This document shows, in pieces, positions 9,382 through 17,333 of a stretch of DNA of 64,000 nt. Position numbers and translations under genes: made by a program. The notes beneath the pieces were generated by a model. It was not told the DNA's origin, did no database searches, and saw nothing but the letters and a program-made list of their open reading frames with translations. Position 1 is the stretch's first letter; every line of letters starts with the position of its first letter. The stretch covers positions 4,420 to 68,419 of the forward strand of contig CAMPKC010000021.1 in the NCBI GenBank assembly GCA_946887045.1, given 5' to 3'. The stretch comes from an uncultured Sphingobacteriaceae bacterium (GTDB lineage: Bacteria > Bacteroidota > Bacteroidia > Sphingobacteriales > Sphingobacteriaceae).

Positions 9382-10296
9382 ATGAAGTCTATCTTTTCAG
9401 TAGTTTTAATTTTAATCAGTCTAACCATTCAAGCTCAGCATTCTGCCCCGAACAGAGCAAAAGAGCAGTTTGACATTTATCTCGACAGTTTAAAAGCTTT
9501 AAGCTTCAAGGTTATTAATAATCCCGCCGAACCCGAACGGTATAATGCAAATTACACCATGGTAAAAACCCTGGTATCAACTTTAAAGTTGCCTAATTCT
9601 TTCAATTTTAACTTCGATTCTTTAAAAACCATCTCGGTGCTTACATCTCCGGATCGCAGGTTCAAAATTTTCACATGGCACGTTATGAATCAGGACGGAA
9701 GCTACAGGTATTATGGCACGATTCAAATGAACAATCCATCGGGGAAACTACAAATGTTTCCATTAGTAGATCACACCCATACCTATAAAAAGCCGGAGGA
9801 TACCACAACTACCAACCAAGACTGGTATGGATCGCAGTATTATAAAATCGTTCCCGTTCTTTATAATGTACGCACGCCTTATTATATTTTACTTGGCTGG
9901 AAAGGGAATAATGTCAAATCAACCAAAAAGGTAATTGAAGTTCTTTCCTTTAAAGATAATAAGGCAAATTTCGGAATGTCTGTATTCGAAGGAGACAAAG
10001 AACGCACAGGGAAAAAACGCATTGTTTATGAATACAACCGGCAAGTTTCCTTTATGATGAACTATCTTCCAAAAGAAGGCACCATTGTTTTCGACCATCT
10101 TGCTCCGCCAGATCCAAAGCTGGCAGATAAATACGAACTTTATGGGCCCGACATGTCGTATGACGGATATAAATTAATAAATGGACGATGGAAATATGTC
10201 TCAGATCTTGAATTAAAAAACCCTCCTTCTGTAACAGATCAGGAATATAACGACCCCAAAAAACCGTCGAAAAAAGCAGTCAACAAACTAAATTAA
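9382..10296 (+). CDS. Exported protein of unknown function
   Basis: The protein has 304 residues with a clear signal peptide (hydrophobic residues 3-17, cleavage after QAQ). The mature part is rich in Tyr and Asn, with strand-like segments such as RRFKIFTWHVMNQDGSYRYYG and a C-terminal Lys/Pro-rich tail. I do not recognise a named domain; similar stand-alone proteins occur in Bacteroidota. Its ATG follows the thiolase stop by 4 bp, so it probably depends on that transcript. Location is probably periplasmic or surface. Confidence 0.75.
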   Translation: MKSIFSVVLILISLTIQAQHSAPNRAKEQFDIYLDSLKALSFKVINNPAEPERYNANYTMVKTLVSTLKLPNSFNFNFDSLKTISVLTSPDRRFKIFTWHVMNQDGSYRYYGTIQMNNPSGKLQMFPLVDHTHTYKKPEDTTTTNQDWYGSQYYKIVPVLYNVRTPYYILLGWKGNNVKSTKKVIEVLSFKDNKANFGMSVFEGDKERTGKKRIVYEYNRQVSFMMNYLPKEGTIVFDHLAPPDPKLADKYELYGPDMSYDGYKLINGRWKYVSDLELKNPPSVTDQEYNDPKKPSKKAVNKLN

Positions 10297-10337
10297 GAAA
10301 AAGTGGTTTATTAAATCAACGCTTCCATTAACTCAAT

Positions 10338-10368
10338 TTGAATAAAACATGCATGTATTATATCTGTG
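10338..10368 (+). promoter_or_regulatory. Bacteroidota-type promoter for the S9B peptidase
   Basis: TTG at 10338-10340, 20 bases, then TATCTGTG (10361-10368). The -7 element covers the in-frame GTG at 10366, which therefore cannot be the start, and favours the ATG at 10372 with almost no leader. Confidence 0.55.
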
Positions 10369-10371
10369 TTT

Positions 10372-12579
10372 ATGAAGCAGAGTTTCGATTTCCCTATTTC
10401 GTTTACAACTAAACTCATATTTTTTTTCGTCATTCCCTTATTTTCCAGCGCCCAAACCGGCAAAGAGATCACACTGGACGACATCCTAAAAAAGGGAATA
10501 TTCACAGCCAAAACCATTCAATCCCTACCATCTATGAAAGATGGAAAAAGTTATGTTTCGGTCAGATACGACAATAATGGAATAAAATATCTTGCCAAAA
10601 ACAGTTATAGCTCTGGCAACGAAATCAAAGCTTTGTTCAAAGAAACGGATTTGGTGTACAAAGGAGACACTTTGGAAATCAGTGCAGACTTCAGTATGGA
10701 TGAAAGCAAGGTTATGCTTTCAAGCGATGAGGAGAGTATCTATCGCCACTCTACACGAGCTAATTATTATGTTTTTGATATCGCGTCCAAAAAAATCACT
10801 CCAGTTTCAACATCCGGAAAGCAAAGTTTTGCAACATTTTCTCCCAATGCCGACAGGGTTGCTTTCGAAAGGAACAATAACATTTTCATCAGAGACCTTG
10901 TAACAGGTACTGAAAAGCAGATCACCGCCGACGGTCGCATTAACAGTATTATTAACGGGCGCTCTGACTGGGTTTACGAAGAAGAATTTTCTTTTGCGCA
11001 GGCTTTTTTCTGGAGTCCAGACGGCAACAAAATCGCCTATTATAAGTTTGATGAAACCCAGGTACCGGAATATTCAATGACCTTATATGACAACCTCTAT
11101 CCTACCGAATACAAATACAAATACCCCAAAGCGGGCGAAAAAAATTCTATTGTAAGCATTCACATCTATGATTTAAAAACCGGCGAAACCCGAAAGGCAG
11201 ACATCGGAATGGAACATGACCAATATGTTCCGAGGGTAAAATGGACTAATTCAGCCGACAATCTGGTTGTTTTAAGAATGAACCGGTATCAAAACAAGCT
11301 TGAATACCTACTGGTCAATGCAGTGGATGGTTCATCTAAAGTAATTTTAACCGAACAGGACAAATACTATATTGACATAGAACAAGAGCGTTTAACGTTT
11401 CTTAAAAATGGGAAACAATTCATAAACGTTAGCGAGCGGGATGGCTTCAATCACATTTACCTTTATGATTTCAGCGGTAAGATTGTGAAGCAACTAACCC
11501 GCGGAAATTGGGAGGTGACCGAAGTTTATGGTGTCGATGAGAATAAAGGAGTGATCTATTATCAATCTACAGAACTCTCGCCTCTTCGACGCGACATTTA
11601 TTCCATTCGTCTCGATGGCACGAAAAAAATCGACCTTAGCACTATGAAGGGAACAAATGAGGCCTCATTTAGCAGCGATTATAGCTATTATATTCTAAGC
11701 AACTCTAACATAAATACTCCACCGGTTATTACTTTAAATCAAATAAATGGTAAACCTATTCGGGTGCTGGAAGAAAACACAGGAGTAAAAAAGAGCATAA
11801 GAGAACACAACATCGGGCCAGCAGAATTTTTTAGCTTCAGGACTTCTGAGGGAATTGATTTGAACGGATATATGATTAAACCGCCGAACTTTAATCCGTC
11901 AAAAAAATATCCCTTATTGCTATATGTGTACGGTGGTCCCGGAAGTCAGAATGTTGCGGATTCATGGGGAGGTTCAAGACCTATGTGGTTTCGGTTACTT
12001 GCACAGAAGGGTTATATTGTAGCTTGTGTAGATAACCGGGGAACTGGCTTCAGAGGTGCGGAATTTAAGAAAATGACCTATAAAGAACTTGGGAAGTATG
12101 AAACCATCGATCAGATTGAAACGGCTAAATGGTTTGCCCGGCAAAACTATATTGATTCGTCCCGAATAGGCATCTGGGGCTGGAGTTACGGAGGATATCT
12201 ATCCTCACTCTGCATTACCAAAGGCGCGGATATATTTAAAATGGCTATCGCCGTTGCTCCGGTAACCACCTGGAGGTTTTATGATACGATTTATACCGAA
12301 CGATACTTAAGAACTCCGCAAGAAAATCCCGAAGGATACGACAACAATTCGCCAATTAACTTTGCAGACCGTTTAACAGGGAAATTTTTATTGATACACG
12401 GAACGGGAGATGACAATGTCCATTTTCAAAACAGTATGATGTTTTCTGAGGCCTTAATACAGGCCAATAAGCCATTCGAGCAAGCTTATTATCCCAATAA
12501 AAACCATGGCATATATGGAGGAAATACCAGCATTCATCTTTATTCTAAAATGACCGATTTTATTACTCAAAACTTGTAA
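10372..12579 (+). CDS. Dipeptidyl peptidase IV-like serine peptidase (family S9B)
   Basis: About 735 residues with a signal peptide ending SSAQ. The N-terminal beta-propeller includes WSPDGNKIAYYKFDE and WVYEEEF, the conserved Glu motif that binds the substrate N-terminus. The C-terminal alpha/beta hydrolase carries Ser605 in GWSYGG, Asp680/681 in GTGDDN and His712 in NHGIY. Such enzymes remove dipeptides, often after Pro or Ala, in the periplasm. A POT peptide transporter follows 54 bp downstream, so the pair likely releases and imports dipeptides. I start at ATG 10372 because the earlier GTG lies in the -7 promoter box. Confidence 0.93.
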   Translation: MKQSFDFPISFTTKLIFFFVIPLFSSAQTGKEITLDDILKKGIFTAKTIQSLPSMKDGKSYVSVRYDNNGIKYLAKNSYSSGNEIKALFKETDLVYKGDTLEISADFSMDESKVMLSSDEESIYRHSTRANYYVFDIASKKITPVSTSGKQSFATFSPNADRVAFERNNNIFIRDLVTGTEKQITADGRINSIINGRSDWVYEEEFSFAQAFFWSPDGNKIAYYKFDETQVPEYSMTLYDNLYPTEYKYKYPKAGEKNSIVSIHIYDLKTGETRKADIGMEHDQYVPRVKWTNSADNLVVLRMNRYQNKLEYLLVNAVDGSSKVILTEQDKYYIDIEQERLTFLKNGKQFINVSERDGFNHIYLYDFSGKIVKQLTRGNWEVTEVYGVDENKGVIYYQSTELSPLRRDIYSIRLDGTKKIDLSTMKGTNEASFSSDYSYYILSNSNINTPPVITLNQINGKPIRVLEENTGVKKSIREHNIGPAEFFSFRTSEGIDLNGYMIKPPNFNPSKKYPLLLYVYGGPGSQNVADSWGGSRPMWFRLLAQKGYIVACVDNRGTGFRGAEFKKMTYKELGKYETIDQIETAKWFARQNYIDSSRIGIWGWSYGGYLSSLCITKGADIFKMAIAVAPVTTWRFYDTIYTERYLRTPQENPEGYDNNSPINFADRLTGKFLLIHGTGDDNVHFQNSMMFSEALIQANKPFEQAYYPNKNHGIYGGNTSIHLYSKMTDFITQNL

Positions 12580-12633
12580 ACGAAAATTACTAATTTAACA
12601 ATTCCGATTAGTTAACACATTTAGAAGATTCGC

Positions 12634-14166
12634 ATGGATAAAAAGCACGAAATGATTGGCCATCCGCTGGGCCTGTTTATTTTATTCTTCACAGAAATGT
12701 GGGAAAGGTTTAGTTATTACGGAATGAGAGTATTATTCGTACTTTATCTTACCGCAGAATTTGCTCAAGGCGGACTTGGATGGTCAAGAGAGAGTGCCAC
12801 AATGCTTTATGGCTGGTATACCGGCCTCGTTTACATCACGCCAATTTTAGGAGGCTTAATCGCCGACAAATTTTGGGGCTTTAAAAAGGCGATAGTTGTT
12901 GGTGCCGCTTTAATGACACTTGGCCACATTGTTTTAGCGATTGATGCGGTGCCTGCTTTTTATACCGGGTGTGTATTATTGATAGCCGGGAACGGATTCT
13001 TTAAACCTAATATATCCTCAATGGTTGGGCAGTTGTATCCGGAAGGAAGTCCGTTGAAAGATTCTGCATATACCATTTTTTACATGGGAATAAATGTTGG
13101 GGCATTTTTAGGTATTCTTCTTTGCGGATATATTGGCGAAACCGTAGGCTGGCACTATGGCTTTGGCCTGGCAGGCATTTTCATGTTCTTTGGTCTGATA
13201 CAGTTTTGGTTTGCGAAAAAATACTTTGGCATAATTGGCGAACAACCTGTTAAAGCTAACGCTGTAAATGGTGCTAATATCAAAAATGAACCATTAACAA
13301 AGGTAGACCGTGATCGATTAATTGTGATTGCTGTGTTTTCTTTCTTCACAATCTTTTTTTGGCTGGCCTTTGAACAAGCCGGCTCGTCAATGAACCTGTA
13401 TGCCCGGGATTATACGGATCGGACTTTAGCGCCTGGCCTGGCGGCAAATTCGTTTAAAGTAATCAATACTATCATCACGCTAATACCCCTCGCCGTTTTA
13501 ACCTGGCTATGGATAAATATGTTCAAAAAAGTACGGCACGAATATTCCCTCACCGTAGCAGCTATGGGCGTCAGCGTTGTTACGATTTGGGGCTTAGCTG
13601 TATGGATGTTAAGCAGGCAATATTCGGCAGACGCACTCGAAATACCGGCATCATGGTTTCAAACCTTAAACTCGCTCTTTATAGTCTTACTTGCACCATT
13701 ATTTTCAACCCTATGGGTCAGGCTATCAGGCACCAGGCTAAGTCCCGGCGGACCGGTAAAATTTTCATGGGGTTTAATTTTGGTGGCAATTGGATTCGGA
13801 GCCTTGGTTTTTGGATCTATGAGTATACCTGCTGGCGCTGCTACTGCAAAAGTTAGTATTATCTGGTTATGTTTGGCTTACCTGTTCCATACTATGGGAG
13901 AGCTTTGCGTTTCTCCGGTTGGTCTATCGTATATCAGTAAATTATCTCCGAAAAAGTTCGTCGCTATGATGTTCGGAATTTGGTTCATGGCTTCTGCGTT
14001 AGCCAATTACTTAGGCGGATTTATGGCGAGCTTTATGGATAGAGTTTCTGAACAATCTTCCCTATCCAGCTTCTTCATGATATTTGTAATAGCTACAGGG
14101 ATAGCGGGTCTGCTATTGCTTCTTCTAAATAAGACTTTACGTAAAAAAATGCACGGCATAGAATAA
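12634..14166 (+). CDS. POT/PTR-family proton-coupled di/tripeptide transporter
   Basis: This 510-residue inner-membrane protein has the POT signatures: ExxERFxYYG in the first helix (EMWERFSYYGMR), the helix 5 motif FYMGINVGAFLG, and FFKPNISSMVGQLY. Members import di- and tripeptides with protons. It follows the S9B dipeptidyl peptidase on the same strand, giving a plausible peptide-use unit. Length and helix number (14 predicted by eye) are normal. Substrate range cannot be predicted. Confidence 0.93.
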   Translation: MDKKHEMIGHPLGLFILFFTEMWERFSYYGMRVLFVLYLTAEFAQGGLGWSRESATMLYGWYTGLVYITPILGGLIADKFWGFKKAIVVGAALMTLGHIVLAIDAVPAFYTGCVLLIAGNGFFKPNISSMVGQLYPEGSPLKDSAYTIFYMGINVGAFLGILLCGYIGETVGWHYGFGLAGIFMFFGLIQFWFAKKYFGIIGEQPVKANAVNGANIKNEPLTKVDRDRLIVIAVFSFFTIFFWLAFEQAGSSMNLYARDYTDRTLAPGLAANSFKVINTIITLIPLAVLTWLWINMFKKVRHEYSLTVAAMGVSVVTIWGLAVWMLSRQYSADALEIPASWFQTLNSLFIVLLAPLFSTLWVRLSGTRLSPGGPVKFSWGLILVAIGFGALVFGSMSIPAGAATAKVSIIWLCLAYLFHTMGELCVSPVGLSYISKLSPKKFVAMMFGIWFMASALANYLGGFMASFMDRVSEQSSLSSFFMIFVIATGIAGLLLLLLNKTLRKKMHGIE

Positions 14167-14223
14167 ACTGCTTATGTGGTGCAAGAAGTGTTTACTATCT
14201 TGCACCCTTTAAAAAAATATTTG

Positions 14224-14988
14224 GTGTTATCTGATAGCTTAGTACTCATTCCCACTTATAACGAAAAAGAAAACATTGAAAGAATCATCCGTGAGGTGTT
14301 TTCCTTAAGTCATGTTTTTCATATTCTGGTTATTGATGATGGATCACCTGATGGCACCGCCGAAATCGTTAAACACCTGCAGGGAGAATTTACCGGCAAA
14401 CTTTACATCGAAGAACGGGCTGGTAAACAGGGTTTGGGCACTGCTTATATCTTCGGATTTAAGTGGGCTCTGAAACACGACTATGAGTATATCTTCGAGA
14501 TGGACGCCGATTTTTCTCACAACCCACACGATTTAATTAAATTACGTGAGGCTTGTGTTAAAGGTGCGGATGTGGCTATAGGTTCGCGCTACATTAAAGG
14601 CGTAAACGTGGTTAACTGGCCCATGAGCAGGGTTTTGATGTCGTATTTTGCTTCGGTGTATGTCCGCTTTATTACGGGAATTCCCATTCAGGATGCTACA
14701 GCCGGTTTTAAATGTTACCGACGAATTGTATTAGAAACAATAGAATTAGATAAAATAAAATTTGTGGGATATGCATTTCAAATTGAAATGAAGTTTACCG
14801 CACTCCAGCACGGTTTTAGAGTAGTTGAAGTTCCGATAATTTTCACCGACCGCACAGAAGGAACTTCTAAGATGAGCACTCATATATTTAGGGAAGCATT
14901 TCTGGGAGTGATCCAGATGAAAATTAATAGCTGGTTCAGAAAATATCCAAAAATTCAGTCTGGTTCCCGAACTAAAATACCCGTCTAG
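14224..14988 (+). CDS. GT2 glycosyltransferase, polyprenol-phosphate mannose synthase-like
   Basis: About 254 residues, with a Dpm1-type GT-A domain: LIPTYNEKENIERII at the start, VIDDGSPDGTAE, the catalytic DXD-like EMDADFSHNP, and AGFKCYRR. Members transfer mannose or a similar sugar from a nucleotide sugar to polyprenyl phosphate at the inner face of the membrane. No C-terminal membrane domain is present, as in soluble Dpm1 types. A frame-compatible GTG exists at 14176, but a -7-like TATCTTGC at 14196-14203 and the domain start favour GTG 14224; TTG 14221 is also possible. Confidence 0.85.
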   Translation: MLSDSLVLIPTYNEKENIERIIREVFSLSHVFHILVIDDGSPDGTAEIVKHLQGEFTGKLYIEERAGKQGLGTAYIFGFKWALKHDYEYIFEMDADFSHNPHDLIKLREACVKGADVAIGSRYIKGVNVVNWPMSRVLMSYFASVYVRFITGIPIQDATAGFKCYRRIVLETIELDKIKFVGYAFQIEMKFTALQHGFRVVEVPIIFTDRTEGTSKMSTHIFREAFLGVIQMKINSWFRKYPKIQSGSRTKIPV

Positions 14989-15052
14989 AAAGCCGCTTAG
15001 CTCGATTTTCTTAAATACAATTTCTTATCTTTAATACAAGCTACATACCTGT

Positions 15053-16231
15053 ATGAAGAAAGATCTGTATACTTCGCCCGATTACTATTTACTCGATGAC
15101 CTACTTACAGAGGAGCATAAACTCATAAGAGAAACCGTAAGAAATTGGGTTAAAAAAGAATTAAGTCCTGTTATTGAAGATTATGCTCAAAGAGCAGAAT
15201 TCCCTAAAGTTTTATTAAAAGGTCTGGCAGAATTGGGTGCTTTCGGCCCAACCATACCACAGGAGTTTGGTGGAGCAGGTCTGGATAACATCGCCTACGG
15301 CATCATGATGCAGGAAATTGAACGAGGTGACTCAGGTATACGTTCTACAGCATCCGTTCAGGGATCCCTAGTTATGTACCCAATATTTTCGTTCGGATCA
15401 GATCAACAAAAACAAACATATTTACCCAAACTGACCACAGGGGAGATAATGGGAGCTTTTGGCTTAACCGAGCCCGATTTCGGCTCCAATCCTTCAGGAA
15501 TGAAGACCAATATAAAAGATGCTGGTGATTCTGTAATCCTGAACGGCTCTAAAATGTGGATTTCAAATGCACCATTCGCAGATCTTGCACTAGTGTGGGC
15601 GAGGAATGAGAAAGATGAAATAACCGGTTTAATAGTTGAGCGGGGAATGGAAGGGTTCAGTACACCCGAAACCCATAATAAATGGAGCCTTAGAGCATCA
15701 GCCACAGGTGAATTAGTGTTTGATAACGTAAAAATTCCGAAAGAGAATATACTTCCCGGGGTTAGCGGAATGAAAGGACCTTTAAGCTGCCTCAATCAGG
15801 CAAGATATGGCATAGCCTGGGGAGCATTGGGTGCAGCCATGGACTGCTATGATACAGCCTTACGGTACGCTCAGGAAAGAATTCAGTTTAACAAACCAAT
15901 AGCCGGATTTCAGCTTCAGCAAAAAAAACTGGCCGAAATGATCACCGAAATCACGAAAGCGCAGTTGATGGTTTGGCGGCTAGGTGTCCTTAAAAACGAA
16001 AACCGAGCCTCTGCCGCCCAAATATCTATGGCAAAGCGCAACAGTGTAGAAACAGCTGTAAACATAGCGAGAGAAGCACGTCAGATTCTGGGCGCAATGG
16101 GTATTACGGGAGAGTACTCAATCATGCGTCATATGATGAATCTTGAATCGGTGATAACGTATGAAGGAACACATGATATCCACTTATTAATTACCGGACA
16201 GGATATTACCGGGATTAACGCATTTATCTGA
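15053..16231 (+). CDS. gcdH: Glutaryl-CoA dehydrogenase (acyl-CoA dehydrogenase family)
   Basis: The 392-residue FAD enzyme shows acyl-CoA dehydrogenase motifs FGLTEPDFGSNPSGM, MWISNAPFADLALVWA and FQLQQKKLAEM. The catalytic base Glu lies in TYEGTHDIH near residue 370, followed by TGQDITGINAF, which closely matches the C-terminus of glutaryl-CoA dehydrogenases. The Arg in GDSGIRSTASVQ is where the family binds the glutaryl carboxylate. It would oxidise and decarboxylate glutaryl-CoA to crotonyl-CoA in lysine or tryptophan breakdown. The gene stands alone, behind a -7-like TATCTTTA at 15026-15033. Confidence 0.9.
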   Translation: MKKDLYTSPDYYLLDDLLTEEHKLIRETVRNWVKKELSPVIEDYAQRAEFPKVLLKGLAELGAFGPTIPQEFGGAGLDNIAYGIMMQEIERGDSGIRSTASVQGSLVMYPIFSFGSDQQKQTYLPKLTTGEIMGAFGLTEPDFGSNPSGMKTNIKDAGDSVILNGSKMWISNAPFADLALVWARNEKDEITGLIVERGMEGFSTPETHNKWSLRASATGELVFDNVKIPKENILPGVSGMKGPLSCLNQARYGIAWGALGAAMDCYDTALRYAQERIQFNKPIAGFQLQQKKLAEMITEITKAQLMVWRLGVLKNENRASAAQISMAKRNSVETAVNIAREARQILGAMGITGEYSIMRHMMNLESVITYEGTHDIHLLITGQDITGINAFI

Positions 16232-16302
16232 AAATGATTACACCGATTAAGAGGATTACTCGGATTGATTGGATGGCCGGCATTATAAGATTATAGTAAC
16301 TT

Positions 16303-16335
16303 AGACCTATAAGGTTTTGAAAAGCTTATAGGTCT
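16303..16335. repeat. Perfect 11-bp inverted repeat upstream of queG
   Basis: AGACCTATAAG (16303-16313) and CTTATAGGTCT (16325-16335) are exact complements around an 11-base loop. The right arm covers the place where the -33 box of the queG promoter would be. No T-run follows, so it is not a standard terminator; an operator or RNA structure is possible. Confidence 0.6.
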
Positions 16336-16351
16336 GGTGCCTAAATCTCCT

Positions 16352-16359
16352 TATCTTTG
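16352..16359 (+). promoter_or_regulatory. -7 element of the queG promoter
   Basis: TATCTTTG matches TAnnTTTG exactly and ends 5 bp before the ATG at 16365, so the mRNA is predicted to be leaderless or nearly so. There is no TTG at the usual upstream distance. Confidence 0.55.
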
Positions 16360-16364
16360 CAAAA

Positions 16365-17306
16365 ATGTTTTCAGATAAGCAGAGATACAGCCAGATAATA
16401 AAAGACGAAGCCAAGCGCCTCGGTTTTCTGTTTTGCGGTATCGCCAAAGCTGAATTCCTCGAAGAAGAAGCTCCGCGGCTTGAAAACTGGCTGAAACAAA
16501 GCTATAACGGAGAGATGTCGTATATGGAAAACCATTTCGATAAACGGCTCGATCCAACCAAACTGGTTGAGGGGGCAAAGTCGGTAATTTCCATGGGCTT
16601 GAATTATTTTACTCAAACTGTTCAAACCGACCCCAACGCTCCTAAAATCTCTAAATATGCTTACGGCACAGATTATCACTCGGTTATAAAGGATAAGCTG
16701 AAAGAATTACTGCATGTAATAAATGAAAAAATAGGCCACGTAGGTGGTCGGGCATTCGTCGACTCGGCACCTGTTCTTGATAAAGCCTGGGCAAAAAAAG
16801 CGGGCTTGGGCTGGGTTGGAAAAAGCACAAACCTGATTAATAAAGAAACGGGCTCATTTTTCTTCCTTGCCGAGTTAATTGTGGATATTGAACTGGAATA
16901 CGACATTCCGGCGACGAAAGACCATTGCGGAACCTGTACCCGGTGTATCGACGCCTGCCCGACCGAAGCGATTGTCGGACCATATATTGTTGACGGAAGC
17001 CGCTGCATTTCTTACCTAACCATAGAGCTTAAAAGCGAAATCCCTACCGAGTTTAAAGGCAAAATGGATAACTGGATGTTCGGCTGTGACGTTTGCCAGG
17101 ACGTTTGTCCCTGGAATCGCTTTTCTACCTTGAACAAAGAAATGGCATTTCAGCCCAATAATGAACTTCTGAATATGTCTGCACGTGATTGGGAAGAAAT
17201 CTCAGAAGACGTATTTCAGAAAATATTTCAAAAATCACCTGTAAAACGGACAAAGTACGCCGGCCTAAAAAGAAACATTGATTTCTTAAAAAAGATCGAT
17301 AGTTAA
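16365..17306 (+). CDS. queG: Epoxyqueuosine reductase
   Basis: This 313-residue cobalamin and Fe-S protein reduces epoxyqueuosine to queuosine in tRNA wobble position 34. Two 4Fe-4S motifs are visible: [16 protein letters not shown] and, later, [11 protein letters not shown]. The N-terminal region ([32 protein letters not shown]) is the typical QueG catalytic part. Length matches the short form without a HEAT-repeat extension. The gene stands alone with a near-leaderless promoter and is convergent with the outer-membrane barrel gene. Confidence 0.95.
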   Translation: MFSDKQRYSQIIKDEAKRLGFLFCGIAKAEFLEEEAPRLENWLKQSYNGEMSYMENHFDKRLDPTKLVEGAKSVISMGLNYFTQTVQTDPNAPKISKYAYGTDYHSVIKDKLKELLHVINEKIGHVGGRAFVDSAPVLDKAWAKKAGLGWVGKSTNLINKETGSFFFLAELIVDIELEYDIPATKDHCGTCTRCIDACPTEAIVGPYIVDGSRCISYLTIELKSEIPTEFKGKMDNWMFGCDVCQDVCPWNRFSTLNKEMAFQPNNELLNMSARDWEEISEDVFQKIFQKSPVKRTKYAGLKRNIDFLKKIDS

Positions 17307-17333
17307 GATTAAAGACTAGTTAGTCATTTCATC

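Noticed and set aside
10366..10371. GTG start for the S9B peptidase
   Set aside because: The codon lies inside the TATCTGTG promoter box; ATG 10372 gives a normal signal peptide.
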